NCBI GenBank assembly: GCA_013339765.2
Contig: CM023454.1
Location: 44,029,177 to 44,093,176 of the forward strand
Source of the DNA: Haemaphysalis longicornis
Lineage: Eukaryota > Arthropoda > Arachnida > Ixodida > Ixodidae
DNA: 64,000 bases
Direction of reading: 5' to 3'
A model generated the notes under the pieces. That model made no database searches. It was not told where the DNA came from and worked only from the letters and a program-made list of their open reading frames with translations. Of this stretch, positions 56,661 to 64,000 are shown piece after piece. How positions within the stretch are numbered: the first letter of the stretch is position 1; each line of letters starts with the position of its first letter. Made by a program: the position numbers and the translations under genes.

Positions 56661-57330
56661 ATAGTCACACTTTGGTAGCTGTACACATCATATTGGGAAG
56701 ACAACATATCGTTCAATGAAACTTCAGAGGCCTTCTAAATAATCTTGACGACGTGTAAGGGATTCTGCTTCCTAATCTGCGAAGTGTAATATGTTGCCAA
56801 GAAACACATTCGAATTTTAAACACAAAAAAGTCTTAAATACTTTCCTGGGGTACAGAAAGTACAGCGATGGCTGCACACACTTTTTTGGAGGTGTGGCCA
56901 TAATTGCCAGCAAATCCTTAGCATGCCACCCTGTAACTTTTAACACTGTACTTAAGGCTGTAGCAGTGCGCCTAATAATATTTAATAGGGTGATAGCGGT
57001 ATTCTTCATGTACATTCCTCCTGATGTTGCACTTTCGTCCTCCGACTTCGAGGCGCTGGTTGACCAGCTGCCCGAAACATACATCCTTACAGGCGACCTT
57101 AATGCTCACAACACTCCTTGGGGCTCTTCTCGTACGGATGCCCCAGGTCTCCTGATAGAGAAATTTCTTACATCCTCCAGAGTATACCTTTTCAATAATA
57201 AACAGCTTACATACCAGAACATAGGACACAACAGACACTAATATCTTGATTTGGCTTTTGGTTCTGCAATTCTCTTTCCATGTCTTGAGTGGGGTGTGGG
57301 CATGAACCCATATGGTAGTGACCATTTCGC
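56661..57330 (+). pseudogene. LINE-4 endonuclease domain
   Basis: NFRGLLNNLDDV and ICCQETHSNF (QET motif) lie in one frame near 56718-56815. GGVAIIASKSLACHP, FFMYIPPDVALSS, TGDLNAHNTPWGSSR (active-site GDxNAHN, with Leu for Phe) and LLIEKFL follow in the 116-codon frame 56894-57241. The C-terminal SDHF motif is at 57319-57330 (NPYGSDHF). A start-region stop and frame changes break it. Confidence 0.8.
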
Positions 57331-57812
57331 CACTTCATTAACGTATATAGGTACAGGCCCGAGCAGTCCATGTTCCCTTAAAGGGTTTAATGGTTCAAAA
57401 GCAAACTGAATAGTTCACGGAGACATTCAAACTACACCAAACAACCATTAGACACCTACATATTGCAGAAGCTTCCCAACTACTCCCGGTGCACATTGTC
57501 GACGCCGTCGAAAAGTCCATTCCCCACGACTCTTTTCCCCCCGCGCAACCAGCGGAGGCCGTGGTGGAATGATCACTGTAGGCGGACTCGGGAGGCCCAG
57601 AATAGGGCATGGGGTATCGTTCGTCGGTACCTCACGTCGAGAAATGTCCACGTGTTCAAAAATGCAAAGGCGGTGGGAAAACACGTACGCCGTGAGGCAA
57701 AACGACAGAGTTGGCGTACATTCATAACATCAATAACTCGTACACAGACGCACGAAATGTATGGACACGAATACGCAAACTCAAGGGACAACAAACACAC
57801 AGCCTCCGTCTG

Positions 57813-57820
57813 GTCAGCAC
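57813..57820. repeat. 8-bp target-site duplication, left copy
   Basis: gtcagcac, identical to 60878-60885. Confidence 0.8.
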
Positions 57821-57904
57821 CAGAGGTCGGCGAACTCACTCATGAGTCCACTCACTCAGACTCATTTGGACTCAAACTCACGCGTAAGTTTGAGTTGGAG
57901 TGAG

Positions 57905-58400
57905 CGCGAGGCTATTGTTTCATGGCGAGTTTGAGCTTGAGTGAGTTTGAGCCGAGTCAGCCCGACTGAGTTGGAGTCCGATTTAGTTTGAGTACGCCTG
58001 AGACCTACTTCATTCTGAGTCCATTATGAGTTTTGAGTAGATTTTGAGTTTGAGTACATTTTGAGTACTGAGTACATTTTGAGTTTAGTTCATTTTCAGT
58101 TCGGAGTAGATTTTGAGTTTGAATCCATTTTGAGTTCTGAGTACATTTTGAGTTTGAGTCCATTTTGAGTACTGAGCACATTTTGAGTTTCAGTTCATTT
58201 TGAGTTCAGAGTACATTTTGAGTGAGTCCATTTTGAGTTCTGGTACGTCTTCAGTTTTAGTCCAATTTGAGTTCTGAGTAAATTTTGAGTTTGAGTCCAT
58301 CTTGAGTACTGAGTATGTTTTGAGTTTTATTCGATGTTGAGTTCTGAGTACATTTTGAGTTTGAGTACAATTTGAGTTCTGGGTACATTTAGTTCTGAGG
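57905..58400. repeat. Minisatellite 1 (ttttgagtttgagtac type)
   Basis: More than 20 diverged copies of a 15-18-bp unit, ttttgagttt(c)tgagtaca/tcca, arranged partly as 33-35-bp dimers. Minus-strand reading frames full of NSKCTQ-type repeats are artefacts of this unit. Confidence 0.85.
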
Positions 58401-58404
58401 TATC

Positions 58405-59345
58405 GATTAGCGCCATCACGCGTGGTAAATAAAAATTTATTCCTGATTGTAGTCATCAGGCAGTCATAATGAGTCATAGATTGGGTTAAAATTAAAAATG
58501 ACGCTGCGAGGTCATGTGGGTAATGAAATTCGAGGTCTCGATGTGTGGAATCATTCGGGAAAAAATTAGATATGGTTATATTACGAAGAAGTCATGGTTA
58601 GTCATAGATTAGGTTAAAATTCAAGCTCATTATGCTAGGGCGTGTAGCGTATCAAATTAATGGTCTCTATGAAGGTAATCACGTGCATCCTGATTATTAT
58701 CATGACATATTCAAGGTGGGTCATAAATTAGGTTAAAATTCAAAATGACGCCACTGGGTATGCGGGGCATTAAATTGAAAGTTCTGATGGGGGAAATCTT
58801 TTGGACAAAAATGCGGAATGGCTATAGCATGAGATAGTCATGGTTAGTCATTATTTTGTTTAACATTCAAATTGATTACGCTAGTATGTGAGGGGTATAA
58901 AATTATGGTCTTGATCAGCGGAATCACGTGGGAGAAATATAAAAATGCTTCCTGGGTATAACCATGAGAGAGACATTGCGAGTCTTATATTGGTTTAAAA
59001 TTTTAACTGACACCACTAGGGCGTGTAGGGTATCAAATTTACGGTCCTGACGAGGGAATCACGTGGTTGAAAAAAAGGCTTCCTGGTTTTAATCATGAGA
59101 TAGTCATTATGAGTAATAGATTGTGTCAAATTCAAGGTTAGGCCGCTAAAGCATGTGGGGTGTCGATTGAAGGTTTCAGTTCGGGCGATCACGTCGGACA
59201 TTTAAATAATGCGTCCTGGTTATAGTCATGGGAGTCATGGTTAGTTTGATTGGTATCAATTACAGGTGATCCTGCTAGGGTGTGTGGGGTATCAAATTAA
59301 ATCTGTCGTCTACGGTGATCAAGTGCGACAAATATAAAAATGGTT
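58405..59345. repeat. Satellite of ~128-bp units within the hAT-like element
   Basis: At least seven diverged units. Each has, in order, ggttaaaattcaa, atgacgccgctagggcgtgt, ggggtatcaaattaa, a ggtctgatgaggg block, aatcacgtgggacaaa, aatgcttcctggttatag and tcatgagatagtcat. The ggttaaaat landmark occurs near 58483, 58613, 58733, 58859, 58993, 59126 and 59249, i.e. every 120-134 bp. Confidence 0.8.
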
Positions 59346-60250
59346 TTTGATTTTTGGTATGAGCATAAATCAAAATGTATATTTCTTTATTTGCTTTGTT
59401 GGGTTTAACCAAAATTTTTTGCCAACTCGTAAGGCAGTTGTGCTATATACATGCGAAGGTTTGTCCAGAGATGTCCAATAATGTGGTATATAGTAAAAAC
59501 ATATCGGCGTCTAATTGCTGAATCATCGAGGCAGGATGCCATAGGGTAAAAACAAAAGCCATGCCAATCTCGCGAACCTATATTACCGGACTCAAAACCT
59601 CTCTGCTAATAACTGCCACTCAAACGTTACTTCCTCCTTTTGATCGTGTCCAAACAAACAAGCAAATCATTCGACACACATAATGTCGTTGAAATTGTGG
59701 ACGACCATAGGTAGCAGGGGGCATCAGAGCTTATCAGAAAGGCGAATTTCATTGTTGTTTAAGAATAAGCCTTGCGGCCGCATTTCGTGTCCGCAATTTC
59801 TTTCCCTCAACGTGCACCAACGTGCACTCGAATCCTGAATTGGCCAATTACATGTGGGGCATTAACTTCTTGCAAGAGTGTAGGAGATAGAGAGGCAACA
59901 GAGTTACCAAGACATAAAAGACATTAAGACACAACGACAAAAATTCAGAAATCTTGCTTGTTTCGACCCAGGGACCAAGCACATCATCGAGTCTGGACCG
60001 CCTTTGTAATAAACACGAACACGGAGCCAACGTCAAGAGTCTGGTATCCAACAGATACGCACAATTGCTTGCAAACAGCGCTAGCAATAATGGGCAGCAG
60101 GTATATCTGTATTAAATCTGCAGCGAAAATTGTTTCCGACCTCACAGGAGCTACGGTGTCATGTCATGCCGAATGCAAGAGTTTGAGCTCACGAATTGGC
60201 GATCGTAATATTTTTACCACGCGTGAATTTGAAAACATTGAATGCTAATG
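59346..60250. other. Unassigned interior of the hAT-like element
   Basis: AT-rich sequence with no coding frame of note and no repeat. It might be a remnant of the parent transposon or a later insertion. Confidence 0.3.
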
Positions 60251-60254
60251 AAAT

Positions 60255-60735
60255 CAGAGTACATCTGAGCCCGAGTAAATTCCTAGCACGAGAGAGTTGT
60301 GTGGCTTTTTGAGTACTGAATTGATTTTCAGTTCACACCCATTTTGAGTGTTTAGTATATTTTGAATTTTTAGTACATTTATAGTTGGGGTACATTTTGA
60401 GACTGAGTACAATTTGACTTTTGAGTCCATTTTAGAGTTTGAGTACATTTTGAGTTCGGAATACATTTTGAGTTTGAGTACATTTGGAGTTTTGAGTACA
60501 TTTGGAGTTGGAGTACACGTTTAGTTTGAGTACGTTTTGAGTTTTGAGTACATCTTGAGTTTTGAGTCCAATTTGATTTTGAGTGCCTTTTGAGTTTGAG
60601 TACACTTTGAGTTTGAGTACGTTTTGAGTTTTGAGTACATCTTGAGTTTTGTGTCCAATTTTATTTTGAGTGCCTTTTGAGTTTGGAGTACTTTTTGAGT
60701 TTGAGTACATTTTGAGTTTGAGTCCGAGTGACTTC
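60255..60735. repeat. Minisatellite 2 (ttttgagtttgagtac type)
   Basis: Same unit and same strand orientation as minisatellite 1. It includes a ~70-bp higher-order repeat: the block from about 60520 to 60590 (ttgagtacgttttgagtttt ... gtgccttttgagttt) recurs from about 60600 to 60685. Confidence 0.85.
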
Positions 60736-60877
60736 GGAGTTTTGCTCTAAACGTGGGTTTGAGTTTGACTGAGCGCAAATGTGCTGCTCAGCATTGAGTC
60801 TGACTTTGAGTGAGTGGAGATTAGAAAAAAAGTTGTGAGTGAGTTTGAGTGAGCCGCGAAATCTATGCCGAGGTATG

Positions 60878-60885
60878 GTCAGCAC
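60878..60885. repeat. 8-bp target-site duplication, right copy
   Basis: gtcagcac, identical to 57813-57820. Confidence 0.8.
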
Positions 60886-61052
60886 AATAGGAGACACACT
60901 CGCTAACACCCTCGCACAACACTTACAACACGTGTCCAGTTAAGCACACTACACAAACACTTTCATGAAACACAAACAATCGGCCGAAAAGAAGTTTTAC
61001 GTGATAATACAAGTCAGCATCCTCTTATAACTCCGAGGTTTCACTATATGAG

Positions 61053-62556
61053 TTGAGGGCCGCTCTGAGCACTTGTAATCCGTCAGCTCCAGGCCTAGAC
61101 AACGTCACATATACAATGATACAGCACCTACACTCAGACACTCTTCTAACACTGCTCCACCTAAATAACAAGATATGGCTTTCGGGGCACATTCCAAACT
61201 CTTGGAAGAAGGCTATAGTTGTCTCTTTCCTTAAAGAGGTGAAGGACCCATCGTCTCCCTCATGTTATTGTCCCATAGCCCTGACGAGCTGCCTGTGCAA
61301 GCTTCTCGAGAAGATGATAAATTGCAGGCTCGTGTACTTCCTTGAGTACAACGGTCTTCTCGAGAGCTGCCAGGCAGGCTTCAGGGAGGATCCATCAACG
61401 AACGATCCACTCGTAGCTCTTGAAACATATAAAGGAGGCCTTCGTGCATAAACAGTATTGCATAACTGTGTTTTTCGACCTCGAGAAGGCGTACGACTCT
61501 GCTTAACCTTATGGGATCCTTAGCGACCTCAAGGCATTCGGAGTTTCTGGTACCATGTTAAACACCCTTGTTCAGACTTGTCGGAGAGGACGTTTCAAGT
61601 GAGTGTTGGCTGTGCACTCTCAAAGGTCCATGTGCAACAAAATGGCTTGCCAGAAGGTGGTTGTGTTGAGCTGCACTCTCTTCATAGTAATGATGAACTC
61701 TCTTGGAAAGGCATTGCCACCTACAATCTCATATTCCATGTATGTAGACGACGTGCAGATATCCTTTAAATCATGTAATATGTCCATCTGCGTATGTCAC
61801 GTCCAACTTGGTTTCAACAAACTTACCAGCTGGGCAAACAGGAATGGGTTTAAAAGTAATCCCGGAAAGAGTTCTTGTGTTGTGTTCTCCAGGAAGCGTG
61901 GTTTGTACCCGGACCCACACATCACTTTTCCGAATGTGCCGATTCTTGGGAAAAAGGATAACATATTTTTAGGTTTTTTCTTAGATGAAAAACTCACAAT
62001 CATTCCTCATATCAAACAGCTGAAATGCAAATGCCTAAAAACAATGAATATTCTTAAGGTCTCATCACATCAATCTTATGGGGCTGACAAACACAGCCTT
62101 TACACAGCCTTGGTGGGGTCTCGGCTCGATTACTGCAGTGTCGTGTATGGGTCGGCGACAAAGACAGCACTGAAAATGCTCGACCCAGTGCTGCATCTTC
62201 GCCTTCGCCTCTCATGCGGCGTATTCCGCACTAGCCCTGTGGAACGTCTTTATGTCGAGTGCGACAAATGGCGCCTAGGGCATTAGTGGGAGTATGTTCA
62301 CCGGTTGTATGCATCTAAGATCGTGTCTCTCACCAACCATCCTTTTAATCTCATCATGAACGATACACCAAATTTACAACTGTTTTTAAACAGGCCATCT
62401 ATTTCCTTACCGTTCTCTGTCAGAGTTAGGGAGGAGGCTTCTGCACTCAATGCCCCCTTTTCGGACACGCAGAAGACGGCCATTCATAATTTTATTCCAC
62501 CATGGCATCTTCGTCCTGTATCTTGCGACCTGTCATTCACCCTAGTAAAAAAATAG
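61053..62556 (+). pseudogene. LINE-4 reverse transcriptase
   Basis: 61053-61451: SAPGLDNVTYTMI, IPNSWKKAIVVSFLKE, CPIALTSCLCKLLEKMI and a GFRxxxST motif. Next frame: FFDLEKAYDSA (motif A, ~61469-61500), interrupted by a stop. 61603-62286 is a 228-codon frame with LPEGG-like and SCTLFIVMMNSL, SMYVDDVQISF (catalytic YVDD), KLTSWANRNGFKSNPGKS, FLGFFLDEKLT, and LVGSRLDYCSVVYGSA. 62305-62556 continues the thumb. Full set of RT motifs but at least three frame breaks. Confidence 0.85.
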
Positions 62557-62599
62557 GGTACCGAGGAGTGCGATTCTGCAGCACTTCCGGTTCCTGCAG

Positions 62600-63031
62600 G
62601 ACAAATACCGGTGCACAGAATTCTATAGCGATGCTTCGAAAACTGGTTCTTCTGTCTCTTGTGCAGCGCACGGACAAAATTTTAGAGTTATCAAAGCAAT
62701 GAATTTTTACAGCAGTATTTACACGGCAGAAGAATATAGAATTTTACTCGTTTCAAACCACATCGTTAAACATAAAATTCCCAAGTCCATCGTGTACACA
62801 GACTCCCTGAGCATTGTACAGGCATTGTCATTAGGAAGGTCATATAAAAACTATTTTATCAATGCTCTTTTCAAGGTACTAATGACTGCATATGCCTCAA
62901 ATCTTCAAATAACTATATGCTGGGTTCTAGGGCACTCTGGAATTCCTAGCAATGAGACTGCCGATGAAATGAATGGTAATGCTGCTCTAATGACTACAGC
63001 TCACGTTACAAGGATACCTTACACGACCTAA
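62600..63031 (+). pseudogene. LINE-4 RNase H domain
   Basis: FYSDASKTG (first Asp, near 62618) lies in one frame. After a stop, 62699-63031 has IYTAEEYRILL (Glu), VYTDSLSIVQAL (Asp) and CWVLGHSGIPSNETADE (His and final Asp), so all catalytic positions can be traced. Downstream near 63030-63240 are LRNTSYLHW and LSGLRIGHTHVTHSHLL motifs, the usual C-terminal tail of this LINE type. Confidence 0.85.
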
Positions 63032-63614
63032 AGGCACACATCACACGACAACTTCGTAACACATCGTATTTACACTGGAGTCAACAAATAGACAAACAAA
63101 TACACGTAATAAAACCACAACTGGGACGCGACATAACTGACTCACACAACAGATACACTGAAGTCGCTCTGTCTGGGCTGCGGATAGGTCACACACATGT
63201 AACGCACTCCCACCTGCTCACTAGATCTTCGCGACCCATATCTAGCAGGTGTGGAAGAGACCTATCCGTAGTCACATGCAAGGCATTTGACACAACACGC
63301 ACAAATATTTCCCTGATTTATACAGATGACACGTCCCTTTGCACCCATCATACTTTTTAGCTGGCGTACCTATGTTTTCTACTAAAGGTGTTCTTAAGTT
63401 TTTAGCGGAAATAAACTTTCTGCACTTCTTATCATATCACGTTTAATCATCCTGGCCCTCTACACGAGCCGTCTACATTGTGTTTTGTATAGCACGAGTC
63501 TTACTTCTACTCACAGGTTTTAGTATTTAGTCTCATAACCAATAAATAACTTCTTTGGCGCTCTTTGCCCATAGTCGGACTTGCGCCAAAAAAACACAAC
63601 CATCATCATCATCA

Positions 63615-64000
63615 GTTAACTGGCTCATTTTTGTTCCATTACTTCAACTTTTTGTCACCATTTGGTTGCTTGACAATTTTAGATATTCAGAAATTAGTAG
63701 CACTGATTATGATGAGATGATGTGCGTTTTGTAAGCTGACTTTATTACCATGCCATGAGCGTAGTTCTTCGCTTCAGAAAATCGGGTGGTTGCAGAGGTG
63801 GACGCGACGCTTCGCTGCAGGACCTTTTTGTGTCCGAAGAGTTCTTTTAAAGGGAAGTTAACTTTTCATGCCGTATGAAAGCAAACTACTAAAAATGGTA
63901 GTACATCATTAACTGGGGTTTTAATGGCAGCCAGGCTTGATCTCGGGTCTTAGCTACCAAACAGTAAGTAAGGCCCTGTCGGACAGTTGTTGAGGGCTGC
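63615..64000. other. Unassigned sequence at the right edge
   Basis: AT-rich flank of LINE-4. No gene, RNA or repeat recognised. Confidence 0.3.

Larger units (their letters stand above)
55283..57820 (+). mobile_element. LINE-4 (RNase H-bearing LINE), 5' part
   Basis: Plus-strand element with ORF1, endonuclease and the post-endonuclease linker (RRPWWNDHCRRTREAQNRAW, 57550-57610; KAVGKHVRREAKRQSWRTF, 57665-57730). It is interrupted at 57820 by a hAT-like insertion and continues at 60878-63614. The 5' end is approximate; it may start somewhat upstream of 55283. Confidence 0.85.
57821..60877. mobile_element. hAT-like non-autonomous element full of tandem repeats
   Basis: A 3,057-bp insertion in LINE-4 flanked by an exact 8-bp duplication. 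It begins CAGAGGTCGGCG and, read from the other end, CATACCTCGGCA: imperfect terminal inverted repeats starting with CA. Next inside, both ends carry GTGAGTTTGAGT-type sequence in inverted orientation (ACTCACTCA on the left, TGAGTGAG on the right). An 8-bp TSD and CA-starting TIRs fit the hAT superfamily. No transposase frame is present. The interior comprises minisatellite 1, a ~128-bp satellite, an unassigned ~0.9-kb part (59350-60250) and minisatellite 2. Confidence 0.8.
60878..63614 (+). mobile_element. LINE-4, 3' part
   Basis: Continues LINE-4 after the hAT-like insertion with RT, RNase H and 3' UTR. The last bases are aaaaaaacacaaccatcatcatcatcag, a (cat)n tail ending at about 63614; two AATAAA-type signals occur near 63407 and 63541. 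The frame across the insertion site is restored if the insert and one TSD copy are ignored. Confidence 0.85.

Noticed and set aside
58190..60778. Asn/Ser/Lys/Thr-Gln repeat proteins on the minus strand
   Set aside because: They are translations of the gagtttgagtac minisatellites; several frames are open simultaneously.

Overview
The window looks like non-coding nuclear DNA of an arthropod. The retroelement proteins are of the kinds abundant in hard ticks (Ixodida): RNase H-bearing I-group LINEs, RTE with an (ATG)n tail, a CR1-type LINE and a Ty3/gypsy element. The tick assignment is an inference from remembered protein families, not a search. No complete host protein-coding gene was found. 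The only host-gene candidates are a broken BEN-domain-like exon (189-458), a possible partner exon (2343-2452) and a small exon-like segment (26342-26494). Almost everything else is repeats.

Layout. 1-3.6 kb is mostly unassigned, with a short inverted-repeat element and a diverged tandem duplication. 3.63-3.9 kb is an imperfect minisatellite. 3.93-26.18 kb is a hierarchical satellite. Tandem units of about 472 bp form two arrays (3930-12354 and 16852-22513), and each array is followed by a copy of the same ~3.66-kb spacer (12355-16851 and 22514-26177). Each unit carries, on the minus strand, a ~73-nt tRNA-like sequence. Across copies this shows an acceptor-stem pairing, an A box, a B box, a TATA-like motif about 35 bp upstream and a T4-T5 run just after the 3' end, i.e. 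the layout of a Pol III gene. A ~9.3-kb block (7586-16851) is duplicated as 16852-26177. Copy 1 of the spacer alone carries an 822-bp DNA-transposon-like insertion (15042-15863).

26.5-37.5 kb is a minus-strand I-group LINE (called LINE-1 here). A full-length plus-strand relative (LINE-2, 30256-35868) is inserted in it, flanked by an 11-bp target-site duplication. 38.5-46.5 kb holds pieces of a third minus-strand LINE (LINE-3) separated by a minus-strand Ty3/gypsy fragment, which itself contains a ~0.9-kb insertion with a tRNA-like SINE candidate. 46.6-50.8 kb holds two minus-strand RTE fragments. 50.8-53.6 kb is unassigned. 53.6-54.35 kb is the 3' end of a CR1-like LINE.

55.3-63.6 kb is a plus-strand LINE with RNase H (LINE-4). 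It is split by a 3,057-bp hAT-like non-autonomous element (57821-60877) with an 8-bp target-site duplication; removing the insert and one TSD copy restores the LINE frame. That element is built from two TGAGTTT-type minisatellites around a satellite of ~128-bp units.

Most retroelement frames carry stops and frameshifts, so this is a decaying, nested repeat landscape. The points most worth a second look are the tRNA-like/Pol III satellite with its higher-order duplication, and the minisatellite-filled hAT-like element.
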